Shown here: one piece after another, positions 48,738 to 60,000 of the stretch | Numbering within the stretch: the stretch's first letter is position 1 | How the letters are laid out: each line of letters begins with the position of its first letter | NCBI RefSeq assembly: GCF_000178455.1 | Contig: NZ_ADNU01000018.1 | Location: forward strand, 62,001 to 126,000 | From: Brevibacterium mcbrellneri ATCC 49030 | Lineage (GTDB): Bacteria > Actinomycetota > Actinomycetes > Actinomycetales > Brevibacteriaceae | Direction of reading: 5' to 3' | DNA length: 64,000 bases | Position numbers and translations under genes: made by a program | The notes under the pieces: model-generated | Database searches by the model: none | What the model was told of the DNA's origin: nothing | The model's input: only the letters and a program-made list of their open reading frames with translations

Positions 48738-50654
48738 ATGAGCAATGCGAACCGCGTAAAACTGCGTGCCCCCGAACTCGTTGGCCGACGCTGGATCAAC
48801 ACCGGCGGAAAAAACCTGAGCCTGGAAGATCTGCGCGGGAAGATCGTCCTCCTCGACTTTTGGACGTTCTGCTGCATCAACTGCCTGCATGTGCTCGACG
48901 AACTGCGCCCACTTGAAGAAAAATATGCGGATGTCCTGGTCACGATAGGTGTCCACTCACCCAAGTTTGAGTTTGAACGCGAAATCGAAGCCGTTGACCG
49001 GGCGGTCGAACGCTACCAAGTCGAACACATCGTGTTAGACGACCCCAACCTCGAAACCTGGAAAGCCTACACTGCACGCGCCTGGCCCACCCTGGTCGTC
49101 ATCGACCCAGAAGGCTACATCGTCGCGTCCATGTCAGGGGAGGGGCACACCTCGGGCCTTATCAGCCTCATCGAAGAAGTCGCCGCGGAACACGAAGCCA
49201 AAGGCACTCTGCGCCGAGGTGACGCCCCCTATGTGCCGCCCGCACCTCGGGAAGGGGACCTGTTTTACCCCGGCAAGGTTGTGCGCCTGGACGACGGCCG
49301 GTTGATCGTCGCCGACTCCGGCCACCACAGCTACGCGCTCTACGACAGCGACGGCGCGAACCTGCTGGGACGGATTGGCTCCGGAGAACGCGGAAACGCC
49401 GACGGCGACTTCGCCACCGCCCAGTTCTCAGAACCCGGCGGTGTGGCCCAGCTGCCACCCGAAATCGCGCAACAAGTGGGCTACCACTTAGTCGCAGCCG
49501 ACACGGTCAACCACACGCTGCGCGGAATCAACCTGGAAACCCAAACCGTGACCACAGTGGCCGGAACCGGCGAACAATACATGGTGGGAGCCAGCGACAA
49601 CGTTCCTGATCAGCCAGGTTTTTTCGGACGCTACGACGGTCCAGCCACGGCCGTGAAACTCTCCAGCCCGTGGGACGTGGTGTACGCGCCCAAGACGTCC
49701 AACGTGGTCATCGCCATGGCAGGTAACCACACCATGTGGACCTTCGACCCGGTAGCCGGAACCGTCGCGCACATCTCCGGGTCTCTCAACGAAGGCCTGC
49801 GGGACACCTCGGCGGCGGCAACCCCGTTTGACCTGGACGAATGGTTCGCCCAACCGTCCGGCGTGCGTCTCGCCAGCGACGGTAACGTGTGGGTGGCCGA
49901 CTCCGAAACCTCGGCACTGCGCAAACTCGACCCATCGACCGGTGCCGTCACGTCATACGTGGGCGTGGGCCTGTTCGACTTTGGATTCCAAGACGGGCCA
50001 GCCGAATCCGCGCGCCTGCAACACCCCCTGGGAGCGCTCGAACTTCCAGACGGCACGGTTGCCATCGCCGACACCTACAACGGCGCGATCCGCCGGTTCG
50101 ACCCCCAAACTAACACCGTGTCGACCCTGGCGCGCGGACTGAAGGAACCATCAGACATCCTGTTGATGCAGGGAGACGACACCACCTCTGGCTACTTGTT
50201 GGTCGCAGAATCCGCGGCTCACCAGCTCACGGCCGTGGCCATTCCAGAGGAAGCTCTGGAAGTGAACGAAGGTGCGCAGCAGACCAAGAGGCCGGTCACG
50301 GAAATCGGGCCCGGGCCCCTGGACATCACCGTTGCTTTCACTGTTCCTGCAGGTCAGAAGCTCGACGAGCGCTGGGGTGACCCCACGTTCCTGCAAGTGT
50401 CCTCCACCCCTGAGAACCTCATCGTAGACGGGGCAGGCGGCAAGGAAGGCACCCAGCGCACAGTCACTCTCAACCCCGAGGTGGCCTCCGGTGTTCTGCA
50501 CGTCACCGCCCGAGCAGCGGCCTGCGACGGCGAACCGGGCGGTGAGATTCCACTCCACGCCGCGTGCCACCTGTATCAACAGGACTGGGGTATTCCGGTT
50601 GCAGTGGTTGCGGACGGGCCAAACGATCTGGCACTGGACCTGCGCGGGGCGTAG
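48738..50654 (+). CDS. thioredoxin-like NHL-repeat protein (NHLRC2 type)
   Basis: 638 residues from the ATG at 48738 (MSNANRVKLR). The N-terminal 150 residues form a thioredoxin-like domain with the redox pair region WTFCCINCLHVLDEL (CCINC) and a cis-Pro in RAWPTLVVID. The middle is a beta-propeller of NHL repeats (VRLDDGRLIVADSGHHSYALYD, NVWVADSETSALRKLD, and VAIADTYNGAIRRFDP types). The C-terminus is beta-rich. There is no signal peptide, so it is cytoplasmic. The partner and substrate are unknown. Confidence 0.88.
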   Translation: MSNANRVKLRAPELVGRRWINTGGKNLSLEDLRGKIVLLDFWTFCCINCLHVLDELRPLEEKYADVLVTIGVHSPKFEFEREIEAVDRAVERYQVEHIVLDDPNLETWKAYTARAWPTLVVIDPEGYIVASMSGEGHTSGLISLIEEVAAEHEAKGTLRRGDAPYVPPAPREGDLFYPGKVVRLDDGRLIVADSGHHSYALYDSDGANLLGRIGSGERGNADGDFATAQFSEPGGVAQLPPEIAQQVGYHLVAADTVNHTLRGINLETQTVTTVAGTGEQYMVGASDNVPDQPGFFGRYDGPATAVKLSSPWDVVYAPKTSNVVIAMAGNHTMWTFDPVAGTVAHISGSLNEGLRDTSAAATPFDLDEWFAQPSGVRLASDGNVWVADSETSALRKLDPSTGAVTSYVGVGLFDFGFQDGPAESARLQHPLGALELPDGTVAIADTYNGAIRRFDPQTNTVSTLARGLKEPSDILLMQGDDTTSGYLLVAESAAHQLTAVAIPEEALEVNEGAQQTKRPVTEIGPGPLDITVAFTVPAGQKLDERWGDPTFLQVSSTPENLIVDGAGGKEGTQRTVTLNPEVASGVLHVTARAAACDGEPGGEIPLHAACHLYQQDWGIPVAVVADGPNDLALDLRGA

Positions 50655-50658
50655 GAGT

Positions 50659-51612
50659 CTACTCCGCTTCCTCCTGCACAACCGTGACGTTGTTACCTTC
50701 GATGCGGACCTGGGCGCGCATGCGAGCAGTGACCGTGTCCGTGAAGGTGGATTCAAACGCGGTGACAGCGTCGCGTTGTTTTCCGCTCACAGTGAGTTCC
50801 ACATTGGCAGGTGCCATTTCAATGCCTGACGCGCCGTTTTCAAGCGTGACGTTCGGGTAGGACTTCACCGACCACTTAACGTCACCCAGAATCTGGTTGG
50901 TGGTTTCTTTCCCAAAGCTACAATCGGCCGGCATGAGGGTTTTCTCCTTGACGCACTGGTCAATCTGCTTTTTGAGGATTTCAGAGACCTTTTTGGTGAG
51001 CTCCGGGGTGGGTTTGCCCGTTAAGTGAACGGCCGAGGTGGTATCGGGTTCCGTCACATCGACTGTTTGGAGGTCTGAACGCAGGTATGTGCTGTTGAAG
51101 CCGACCGTGTAGGTGACGGGGAAAAGAACAGGGGTTTCGCCTGCAGGCACGGAAACGCCGTTGAGTTGCGCGGTGGGCACGCCACCGGTGTCGATCGTGA
51201 TGACGGGCCACTGGTCTAACTTGATGTACCACTTTTGGACGGTGCCAAAAGTACGCTCGTCACGCTTCACGCGGAAGGTAGTTTCACGGGTGTCAGAGCC
51301 TTGGACGTACGAGATTTTTACGTTGTACGCGTCGTCGTTCACCCGGGTTGAGTCCAGCACTTTCGCTTGTCTGGGTACGCTCGCGGCGCCGGAAAGAATG
51401 TCGTCAGTGACACCGTTGAGGTTTGTGTTGCTCGGTATATCGAGCATGGATAAGGCTCGGTGGGTGTCGTGGTTTTCAAGGGCCTTGAAATATGTGAGTA
51501 CGGCTCTGCCGGGTTTGTGAACAGTGAAGTTGAGGACGGGCACTGAGACCAGGGTGAGCACGCACACGATGAGTCCCGTGGAGATGAGGGCGATTGGCCG
51601 CTTACGCTTCAT
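50659..51612 (-). CDS. membrane-anchored extracellular protein
   Basis: About 317 residues from the ATG at 51612, with GGGGG six bases before it (a GTG 6 bp upstream is possible). One N-terminal membrane helix (PIALISTGLIVCVLTLVSVPVL) anchors a large outside domain rich in beta-type residues, with two Cys (IDQCVKEKTLMPADCSFG) that may pair. The region after the helix (AVLTYFKALENHDTHRALSML) resembles DUF4878/NTF2-like lipoproteins of actinobacteria. The function is unknown. It converges with the NHL gene. Confidence 0.72.
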   Translation of the reverse strand: MKRKRPIALISTGLIVCVLTLVSVPVLNFTVHKPGRAVLTYFKALENHDTHRALSMLDIPSNTNLNGVTDDILSGAASVPRQAKVLDSTRVNDDAYNVKISYVQGSDTRETTFRVKRDERTFGTVQKWYIKLDQWPVITIDTGGVPTAQLNGVSVPAGETPVLFPVTYTVGFNSTYLRSDLQTVDVTEPDTTSAVHLTGKPTPELTKKVSEILKKQIDQCVKEKTLMPADCSFGKETTNQILGDVKWSVKSYPNVTLENGASGIEMAPANVELTVSGKQRDAVTAFESTFTDTVTARMRAQVRIEGNNVTVVQEEAE

Positions 51613-51697
51613 GTTCACCCCCTTGGGTAGAGCTTGGGTTCATCAGATAGAGCTTACAAAACAATTGCGTTCACATACGAGAACTTAGAATGAGAGC

Positions 51698-52717
51698 GTG
51701 AAGTTTCTGAAGTGGACAGGACGTATTGCTGGTGGAGTGGCGCTCACCCTCGTGGTGTGCGGTGGCACAGTTTTTGGGTTCCGTTTGTACAACAAGAACA
51801 AGTACCCGGTGACCCAGGCGAGCGCTGGCCTGCAGGACAAGGGTGCTTATCCCACGAATGACCGCATTCAACCAATCGAGGGGGAGTACCTCAACGGCTT
51901 CCACTTTTCTCCAGAGAAGCGCTCGCATGAAGGCACCGTGGTGGTCTATGGAGGTTCGGAAGGGTCGCCCTCATATGAACAAGCGAAGGCTTTGAGCGAA
52001 AAGGGTTTTGAAGTCTTAGCGCTCTACTTTTTTGGGCAAGACAACCAGAAACCGTCGCTTGCCCACGTTCCGCTTGAGCAGTTCGACGAAGTCGTTGAGT
52101 ACGCGGAAGAGTCAATAGAGAACCCCACCCCCATCACGGCGATTGGAACTTCTAAGGGTGCAGAGTTCACGGCGAACCTGGCTGCTCATGGATATCCGGT
52201 GAACAACCTCATCAACTTCACGCCGGCGCATTTCAGTTACCCCGGACTGGACTTCAGTTCTCAAGATGAAAAGCCTTCGTTTACCCACGACGGAAAGCCG
52301 GTTCCTTTCGCGTCGTTTAGGAATGGCGACGCAAAAATGGGCATGAAACTCATGTGGGACATGGCCACTGCGTACCCACCTGAGTACCGCCCCACCTACG
52401 AAAATGCTGCCGAACACGCCGATGACCAAGCGCAAATCGACCTATCTGGCTTTGACGGCAACGCACTGTTTCTCGCTGGTGATCAAGACAAAATGTGGCA
52501 GGGCGACGTAGCTGCCAAAGCATTGGCAGAGCAGTCTCCCTCATTTGAAAGCGTCATCTACCCCGGCGCGGGCCACTTGTTCATGGAAGACATTGAATCC
52601 ATGGGCAACGGTTGGCAGATCATGTTCGGCGGAACTGTCGAAGGCAATGCAAAGGCCGCCAAAGAGTCGATGGAACTTGTCACCCAGAAGTTGTCGGAGT
52701 GGCACGGGGACAAGTAA
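51698..52717 (+). CDS. alpha/beta hydrolase, BAAT acyl-CoA thioester hydrolase C-terminal type
   Basis: 339 residues. An N-terminal membrane helix (GGVALTLVVCGGTVFGF) anchors a hydrolase domain facing outward. The nucleophile is the Ser in IGTSKGAEFT (about 150), followed by an acid in FLAGDQDKMW and His in YPGAGHLF. The GTSKGA elbow is that of the bile-acid-CoA:amino acid transferase/thioester hydrolase C-terminal family. Being anchored outside the cell, it probably acts on a lipid or exported substrate and not on acyl-CoA. Divergent from the previous membrane protein. Confidence 0.85.
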   Translation: MKFLKWTGRIAGGVALTLVVCGGTVFGFRLYNKNKYPVTQASAGLQDKGAYPTNDRIQPIEGEYLNGFHFSPEKRSHEGTVVVYGGSEGSPSYEQAKALSEKGFEVLALYFFGQDNQKPSLAHVPLEQFDEVVEYAEESIENPTPITAIGTSKGAEFTANLAAHGYPVNNLINFTPAHFSYPGLDFSSQDEKPSFTHDGKPVPFASFRNGDAKMGMKLMWDMATAYPPEYRPTYENAAEHADDQAQIDLSGFDGNALFLAGDQDKMWQGDVAAKALAEQSPSFESVIYPGAGHLFMEDIESMGNGWQIMFGGTVEGNAKAAKESMELVTQKLSEWHGDK

Positions 52718-52729
52718 CCCCGCGCGACG

Positions 52730-53764
52730 TCACTTGACAGCGGTAGGCGCCGCATCCTCAACTGGGTACGCCTCCATGCGTGCCGTATCAACCTGCACAA
52801 ACACGTGCGACCCCGCCCGCACCCGCGTAGCTTGTTCGCTCACACCGTCACCCAAGGCTGGGTGCAAAACCGGTGAACCGGACGACTGACCTTGACCAGA
52901 GAAATCCCACAGATCGGCAGTCATCGCCAGCCCCACCTCGGTGTCCACAGGCGACAGGACCACCTGGACGCGCTCGCCAGCATCACGCACCTGAGTAACG
53001 AGCGCCTCGAAAACTGTTTCGTCAGTGAAAACCGGGTCGAACTCGTCAAAAGACATCGCAACAGCGTTGACGGGGATGGTCACAAAAACTTTCCCATCCA
53101 ACTCGGTACGGGCTCGTACCTGCGAATGCCCAATTGAAAGCCACCCTTTGCGCGCCAACCCAGAAAACACGTTAACCCGCCGGTGCGCGGCCGCGAGGTT
53201 CGACCTCGGCGTGGCCAGTTGAGCCTCTATGGGCCCCTGATCAGCCACCTGCTCTTTCTCCACAACAATTGCCCAGCCGCCAATCACAAAAGCGTCGGTG
53301 AGTGATGACGTCGACATAATCAGCCCAAGGTCCAAACGTTTGCACGTGTCCAGAATGCGGTTGCGTAGGGACGTGCGAGCGCTCGACGTCAGACCGTGGA
53401 GCGGGTCTGTAAGGAGCACGTGGCTGGCGTTCGTCGCCCGCGCATGTGCGAACCCGGCGATCAGCGGGAGAAGGCGGGAGTCGACGTCGCGCACCCTGGC
53501 CCGAGGTGTCACACCCCACAGTGTGCACGTCGCGTCGATTGCGCGGTCGAGTTCGTGACTGGCAGACGCGTGCGTTTTGCAGGCGTCGCGGATGACCCGC
53601 GTGACCCGGGCCCGAGGTGACCAAGGTTGCGGTGTTATTGCGGGGGTGACATACGGGCGCTCCCCCAGGAGTGCCGAAGCAACATCAGCGTCCTCACTTT
53701 GCCCCATGAGAACGATTCGGTTGAGGTCGCTTAGATCCTGGGGGAGCCCTTCAGAAATGGCCAC
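52730..53764 (-). CDS. ABC-ATPase-like protein without a P-loop
   Basis: 344 residues. The order of segments follows an ABC ATPase: a Q-loop-like PQPWSPRARVTRVI, a signature-like RDVDSRLLPLIAGFAHARA (where LSGGQ is expected), a Walker B-like VLLTDPLHGL, and a switch-like MSTSSLTDAFVIGGWAIVVEKEQ. Residues 200-344 look like TOBE-type beta domains. The Walker A is absent: the N-terminus reads IVLMGQSEDADVASALLG with no Lys-Ser/Thr, and the catalytic Glu after Walker B is replaced by Pro. It probably cannot hydrolyse ATP. Its role is unknown; it converges with the BAAT-like gene and lies 7 bp downstream of the LPXTG protein gene on the same strand. Confidence 0.6.
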   Translation of the reverse strand: MAISEGLPQDLSDLNRIVLMGQSEDADVASALLGERPYVTPAITPQPWSPRARVTRVIRDACKTHASASHELDRAIDATCTLWGVTPRARVRDVDSRLLPLIAGFAHARATNASHVLLTDPLHGLTSSARTSLRNRILDTCKRLDLGLIMSTSSLTDAFVIGGWAIVVEKEQVADQGPIEAQLATPRSNLAAAHRRVNVFSGLARKGWLSIGHSQVRARTELDGKVFVTIPVNAVAMSFDEFDPVFTDETVFEALVTQVRDAGERVQVVLSPVDTEVGLAMTADLWDFSGQGQSSGSPVLHPALGDGVSEQATRVRAGSHVFVQVDTARMEAYPVEDAAPTAVK

Positions 53765-53771
53765 TGTTGAA

Positions 53772-55268
53772 CTAGAAGGTTCCGTCCGTCGAGGCCTTGC
53801 GGCGGGTCACAACGACTGCCGCTCCACCTACGACGATCAAACCAACACCCAATGCCAAACCGGTCAGTTCAGTACCGGTGCGTGGCAGGTCATTGCTCGA
53901 CTCTGGTGCAGTAGCGTTTTCGCCGTGACGTGGCGCGCGCTCTTCTGCTGGGCGGCGCGAGGTGTCAGTCGACTCTTTGCTTTCACCTGAGTCGGTGCTT
54001 TCGTCGCTCTCAGTTGTGTTGGCGTCGTCGTTTGATTTCTCGTTAGTGGGAGGAGTGGCCGAGTCTTCGGAGTTGTCTTGCTCTCCCTCTGGCGAATCCC
54101 CCTGACCGTCCTGGGAGTTGTCGATTTCGGAGGATTGGCCACCGTCACCTGCTTCGTCATCCTTGGGAGGACGAACCGTGAACGAACCAGTGAGTGGCTT
54201 GTCCAGCTCATCGCCAGTCACCTTCACGGTGTACTTACCTGGGTGTACCTTTGAACCTTCACCAGCAGCCACACCTGCAGTGGCAACGCCCTTGTCATCA
54301 GCGGTCTTGGTGACTTCGTACGCGGAAGTCTTACCTTCGCTGTGTTCGAACTTGAAGGTGTACTTCGACCCGGCTTTCAAGCCGGTGACGGTTGCGTTGA
54401 CACCCTTGTTTTTGTCACTGAAATCCTCAGCCGAAATCTCCGACGGTGAGATCGACAGAGAAGCGTCAGAAACTGGTGCCTCTGGTGTCTGGGTCTTTTC
54501 CGGTGTCGGTGTTGGTTCCGGTGTTTCCGTTGGTTCCGGTGTTGGAGCCGGTGTTTCCGTTGGTGTCGGTGTTGGTTCCGGTTTCGGAGTCTGGGTTTCT
54601 TTTGGTGTTGGAGCCGGTGTTTCCGTTGGTGTCGGAGTTGGTTCCGCGGTCTGGGTCTTTTCCGGTGTCGGAGTTGGTTCCGGTGTTTCCGTTGGTGTCG
54701 GAGTTGGTTCCGGTGTTTCCGTTGGTGTCGGAGTTGGTTCCGGTTTCGGAGTCTGAGTTTCTTTCGGTGCCTCTGGTGTTGGTTCAGGTGCCGGCTCTTC
54801 ACCGTCCGCCGTCACGTTAAACGTCGCAGGGTCAGTGGTTTTTTCTTCCTGCACGGAACGCAAGGCAAGCGAGTACTGCCCAAGCGGCACTTCTGCGCCT
54901 TCTTCAACGGTGAAGTAGTACGTTCCGTTAACTTCGCCCTTGTCGTTTACTGACAGCTCTGTGTTTGCGGGGTACTGCTGATCGTTAGGTCCGGTAACAA
55001 ACACGCGGGCTGTGGTGTTGGGCTTGAAGTTTTCACCCTTAAACGTCACACCCTTATCGGCATTTGTAATGTCAGCGACAGACACCGTGGTGTCAGCGAC
55101 AGAGACTTTTATCTCAGATGACTGTCTCGACGCTTCTGATGCGTCGTCACTGGTTGGGTCGTGTTGTGGTTCAGGGCTTGTTGAAGTAGCGACAGCGGGT
55201 GCGGCAATCATGCCGGTAACCGCGGCTGCAACTGCGGGGGCAAGCACAAGACTCGGTAAAGTCTTCAC
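53772..55268 (-). CDS. LPXTG-anchored surface protein with Pro/Thr/Glu repeats
   Basis: 498 residues. A Sec signal ([20 protein letters not shown]) is followed by an Ig-like domain (about 50-150), a long spacer of [13 protein letters not shown] repeats (54480-54790), a second beta domain (about 275-370), a Ser/Asp/Glu-rich stalk and the sortase signal LPRTG with a hydrophobic helix and RRK tail. It is expected to be covalently fixed to peptidoglycan and to extend outward. The repeat DNA could vary in copy number between strains. The ligand is unknown. Confidence 0.9.
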   Translation of the reverse strand: MKTLPSLVLAPAVAAAVTGMIAAPAVATSTSPEPQHDPTSDDASEASRQSSEIKVSVADTTVSVADITNADKGVTFKGENFKPNTTARVFVTGPNDQQYPANTELSVNDKGEVNGTYYFTVEEGAEVPLGQYSLALRSVQEEKTTDPATFNVTADGEEPAPEPTPEAPKETQTPKPEPTPTPTETPEPTPTPTETPEPTPTPEKTQTAEPTPTPTETPAPTPKETQTPKPEPTPTPTETPAPTPEPTETPEPTPTPEKTQTPEAPVSDASLSISPSEISAEDFSDKNKGVNATVTGLKAGSKYTFKFEHSEGKTSAYEVTKTADDKGVATAGVAAGEGSKVHPGKYTVKVTGDELDKPLTGSFTVRPPKDDEAGDGGQSSEIDNSQDGQGDSPEGEQDNSEDSATPPTNEKSNDDANTTESDESTDSGESKESTDTSRRPAEERAPRHGENATAPESSNDLPRTGTELTGLALGVGLIVVGGAAVVVTRRKASTDGTF

Positions 55269-55442
55269 AGTATTGGCCTTTCGGTTTTTGGAATCGACCG
55301 CAAAGCCAGTGCACTACCCACCGAATCCGCGTTGGCTAAGGGGGAAGGCACCGAAAGCGCGGGCGTAGTACACGACTACTTTAAAGCAGACTTGGTTCTG
55401 TGTCCAAGTATTTCCTGCATGTTGAAGCAAAACCGGTAATCT

Positions 55443-56033
55443 ATGGGTGTGAGTTTGCTTTCAGATCGCGACATTATTTCCCAGATTGAAGCCGGCCGGA
55501 TCGCGTTAGATCCGTTCGATCCCGTGTTGGTGCAACCGGCGAGTGTGGACGTGTGCTTAGACAAGTCGTTCCGTCTGTTTGACAACCACAAATACTCGTT
55601 CATTGACCCTTCGGTTGAGCAACCGGAACTCACTCGACTCGTCGAAGTTGAAACGGACCAGCCGTTCATTCTGCACCCAGGCGAATTTGTGTTGGCCTCC
55701 ACCGCCGAGGTCGTAACCCTGCCCACGGACATCGCCGCCCGCTTAGAGGGCAAGTCCTCGCTGGGACGCTTGGGCCTGCTCACACACTCAACAGCCGGGT
55801 TTATCGATCCTGGTTTTTCCGGTCACGTGACACTGGAGCTTTCCAACATGGCCACTTTGCCCATCAAACTGTGGCCGGGCATGAAAATCGGGCAGCTGTG
55901 TTTCTTTAACTTGAGTTCACCCACTAACAACCCGTACGGCTCCAACCCAGCCACCGCCAACCGGTATCAGGGTCAGCGTGGCCCCACCGCCTCGCGCAGT
56001 TTCCAAAACTTCTACCGGAGCCCATCGGTATGA
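55443..56033 (+). CDS. dcd: dCTP deaminase (dUMP-forming type)
   Basis: 196 residues. It has the Dcd pattern [65 protein letters not shown] (catalytic Glu in LELSN) and the C-terminal lid [14 protein letters not shown]. Actinobacterial members convert dCTP to dUMP directly. The start is ATG 55443 or GTG 55449; the second gives the usual short N-terminus. The stop overlaps the next gene by 4 bp. Confidence 0.94.
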   Translation: MGVSLLSDRDIISQIEAGRIALDPFDPVLVQPASVDVCLDKSFRLFDNHKYSFIDPSVEQPELTRLVEVETDQPFILHPGEFVLASTAEVVTLPTDIAARLEGKSSLGRLGLLTHSTAGFIDPGFSGHVTLELSNMATLPIKLWPGMKIGQLCFFNLSSPTNNPYGSNPATANRYQGQRGPTASRSFQNFYRSPSV

Positions 56034-56896
56034 CGTACACGTCTGCTCACGTGTTGATCGCAGACGCCCACACGGAACCCACGGACGTCTTTACTCTGAT
56101 CCGCAATGTGCGCCCTCGCATTGAGGTGAACACAGACGCTGGCCGGGTTCAACTGTCACGTCATTCGCACCTTGAAGGTCCACTCGCCCTCACCGAGCAG
56201 GACTGCGTCCAACTTGAGTGCGAACGTGACAGTGTGGTGTTCGCCTTGTGGGGCCCCACCGACCGTGAAGGCACACCTCCTGTAGGTGACGGCCCCCTCG
56301 ACGCGTTCTTCCCACACGGCCTGCCCATCAAAGAAGAAGAACGCAATATCGAACTCTTGCTGGCACTTGCCCGTCGCCTCCACGGCTCCGTGCGGTTGGC
56401 GGGGGACACCTCGGCGGCCAGAACCGTGACCCCCGACCCTGATCAGCACGCCGTCTACACCGTGTTCTCGAGCTACTGGTTAGACCCGGCACTGTGCGCG
56501 GACACGGTGCGGCATGTGATACCGGAGGTTCAATCTCACGAACAGTTCACCCTGGATGCCTCCACCATCGCAGCTGACGAACCCATCCTGTTGGACGGGT
56601 ATTCCGTGACGGCCACCCTGGCGGCGGGCCCGGACTACCCGGCCGAGGTGGTAGTCCTTGTGGAGGACCACTTACCTCCCGCTGTGGACCAGTATGCACA
56701 GGCGCCACTGATTTCCTATCTAGTGAGATGGGTCACGCCAGAATCCGTGGGTGATCCAGACGTGGCGCCACGCGTGCGAGCTCAAGTTGTTGACGAACTG
56801 GAACGTATTGCAGGTGCGCTTATGCGGGCAACGGCGGGAATCGGCATCGACGCTGACGGCTTCTTGGTCACCGAATCGCAGCTCAGCGGGACGTGA
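56030..56896 (+). CDS. unidentified protein coupled to dcd
   Basis: 288 residues, acidic, no membrane helix or signal peptide. It starts at an ATG overlapping the dcd stop (atga). The early part ([28 protein letters not shown]) and the middle ([25 protein letters not shown]) look like a conserved actinobacterial cytoplasmic protein, but I do not recognise the family or catalytic residues. A G+C-rich stretch of codons is used, like its neighbours. Confidence 0.7.
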   Translation: MTYTSAHVLIADAHTEPTDVFTLIRNVRPRIEVNTDAGRVQLSRHSHLEGPLALTEQDCVQLECERDSVVFALWGPTDREGTPPVGDGPLDAFFPHGLPIKEEERNIELLLALARRLHGSVRLAGDTSAARTVTPDPDQHAVYTVFSSYWLDPALCADTVRHVIPEVQSHEQFTLDASTIAADEPILLDGYSVTATLAAGPDYPAEVVVLVEDHLPPAVDQYAQAPLISYLVRWVTPESVGDPDVAPRVRAQVVDELERIAGALMRATAGIGIDADGFLVTESQLSGT

Positions 56897-57008
56897 ATCT
56901 GGGCGTGTTTCGAACCGGAATTCTACGCCTCGTATGCCGAACGAGATGGTCAGCCGTAAAGAAAGTGTGAAAAAATAGGGGTTCGACTAGACGAGAGGAG
57001 AGTGACAC

Positions 57009-60000
57009 GTGGGCGCTATCCTTTCTGCGTTCCTTGTAGCCGCGTGTTTTGCTCCCCTTCTTTTCCGTTTTCTAGGACGGAACGCGTTCCTTCTATTGGC
57101 CGCAGTGCCACTCACGGGCCTCATTTTTTCCATCATCCAAGCGCCAGCTGTTCTGGCGGGTCGCCCGCCGTGGGAGCTCTACGACTGGCTCCCCGTTTTG
57201 GACATGAGCATCATCTTCCGCATGGATACTCTGTCCTGGATTCTGACGCTCATGGTCACTGGTGTGGGGACCTTGGTGTTCCTATATTGCGCCCGCTATT
57301 TCAATGAGCGTGATCCTGGTTTGGGTGGGTTCGCAGCCAACCTGACTGCGTTCGCCGGCATGATGTATGGGCTGGTGCTCGCCGATGAGCTTTTAGTTCT
57401 GTTCATGTTTTGGGAAGGCACCACAGTGTTTTCCTACTTGCTCATCGGGTTCTCTTCTACCCGTCAGCAGAGTCGCCGTGCCGCATTACAGGCTCTAGTT
57501 GTCACCACATTCGGTGGGCTCATCATGTTGGTGGGAATGCTGATACTCAGCCACGAGTACGGCACGGGGCGCATTTCAGATATCACCACTCGCGGTTATC
57601 TCGAGGGCAATGTGGTTGTTGCCATTGCCATGTTCTTGATCCTCATTGGCGCAATTTCTAAGTCAGCGCTCGTTCCGTTCCATTTCTGGCTTCCAGGTGC
57701 CATGGCCGCGCCCACACCTGTCAGTGCGTACTTGCACGCGGCTGCCATGGTGAAAGCCGGAATCTTTCTCATCCTTCGCTTTGCTCCAAGCTTTTACACC
57801 ATGCCGGGCTGGGTGCCGGTGCTTGTGACAGTCGGTATCGGAACCATGCTGATTGGTGCATGGCAGGCGCTTAGGGAGTTTGACCTCAAGCTGGTCTTGG
57901 CGTACGGGACCGTGTCTCAGCTCGGATTCCTGACGGCAGTTTCCGCTTTCGGCACCAGAGGTGTAACTGTCGCTGCTCTCGCGATGCTGGTGTCGCACGC
58001 ACTCTTTAAATCCACCTTGTTTCTCACTGTCGGAATCATTGACCACGCAGTGGGTACGCGTGACTTGAGAAAACTGTCCGGTTACGGCAAACGTGACCCG
58101 TGGCTCGCAGGCGTTGGAATATTGGCCGCGGCATCGATGGCGGGGGTGCCACCCCTGTACGGATTCGTTGCGAAAGAAGCGGTTATCGAAACCATTTTGG
58201 CCACCCAATCGAAAGCTGGATATATCGCTCTGGCAGGTATTTTCTTGGGCTCAGTGATGACCGTGGGATATGCGTGGAGGTTTGTCTATGGCGCATTTGC
58301 CACTAAGGAAAATGTCGAGCCCGTTTCTGGTCACTCGACCAGTAACCTCCTGATGGTTTCGCCGGCTATCCTCACTGTTTCGCTTACGATTCTGGGCCCC
58401 TTGAGCTTTATTCTTAACGGTCCCTTTGAGGCGTACACTCAAGACCTCTCCGGCCACGCTTATAGCCTGGCACTGTGGCACGGTTTCACGCCGGCGCTCG
58501 CGATATCAGGTGCCATTTTCGCGGTAGGTGCTGTTCTGATCTATGCGGGCCCGTATGTTTCACAGTTCCAAAGTCATATGCCCACGATCATCGACTTTCC
58601 GCGTGCGTATAGCCGAATCATGCAGGGGCTTGTGGCAACAGCGGCTTATGTCACTTCGCGCACACAACGCGGGTCAATGCCGTTCTACCAGTCAGTGATT
58701 TACGGAGTCGCTATCGGTGGGATGGGCGTCACGCTCCTTGCAAACAATTCGTGGGGAGTGCTGCCAGAGTTCGCACAATCGTGGGGGCAGGTAGCAGTAG
58801 CAGCCATCACCGTTCCTGCCGCGCTCGCCGCAACCGTTGCAAAAAAACGGTTCCAAGCCGTAGTGATCGTTGGGGTCACTGGTTACGGCATGGTTGCATT
58901 CTTTGCGATGCAGGGTGCACCAGATCTCGCGTTGACACAAGCGCTGGTCGAAACCATCACGATTGTCGTGTTCATCTTGGTGCTTCGCCGCTTGCCAGTC
59001 GACATGGCAGGTGACCCGTCAAAGAATTTCTCGCCACCGATACGTGCGATCATCGGCGCCTCATTTGGTCTGTTGATGATGGTGGGCGTGGTCGTTGCCA
59101 TGGGCAACCGCATTCACACGCCGGTCTCCGATGTGTGGGGTGAACTCGCATACAACGTGGGCCACGGGAAGAACATCGTCAACGTTGCGCTGGTAGATAT
59201 TCGAGCGTGGGACACCATGGGTGAGCTTTCCGTTGTCGTTGTCGCCGCTACGGGAATTGCAAGCCTCATCTTTGTGCAATCGCGTGAGCAAAAGCTTCAG
59301 CGAGTAAAACTCCCAAGTCATGTCACGTCGGGGCTGGGTCGCTTCACTGTTCCGGTCACAGATGAACTCACGCTTAAGACCGCAGATGAAAAAGCTGATG
59401 AAACGTCCAGCGAGCAAGAATCCAAACGCAACGCGTGGCTCATGGCGGGACGAACACTCGACCCGCGCCACCGGTCCATCATGTTGGAAGTTCTTGTTCG
59501 CTTGGTGTTTCATGCCATGCTGGTTCTTAGCGTGTACCTGCTATTCGCCGGCCACAACGCCCCAGGAGGGGGTTTCGCAGCAGGGTTGGTAGCTGGGTTG
59601 GCGCTGACAGTACGGTACTTAGCAGGTGGGCGTTTTGAACTTGCTGAAGCTGCAGTTTTTGACGCCGGACGTTTGCTGGGCTTGGGGCTTGCTGTGGTCA
59701 TTGTTACGGCGCTCGGAGGACTCTTGTGGGGTGACGCAGTGCTGCAGTCGGAGTACTGGTCAACTACACTCCCAATTTTGGGCGACCTGTCCTTCGGAAC
59801 CTCGACTCTGTTCGACATCGGTGTCTATTTCGTGGTCATGGGGCTCATGCTCGACATTTTGCGCTCCTTGGGTGCTGAAGTTGACCGACACCAAGAAGCC
59901 GATGAGCAGCGTTTGGCTGAAGTCTTGGCCGAAGGCGATGAACAAGCGGATAAGCGAAAACTTTCTGCGATCATGGGCCGAATCGACAGTCTGCGTAGTC

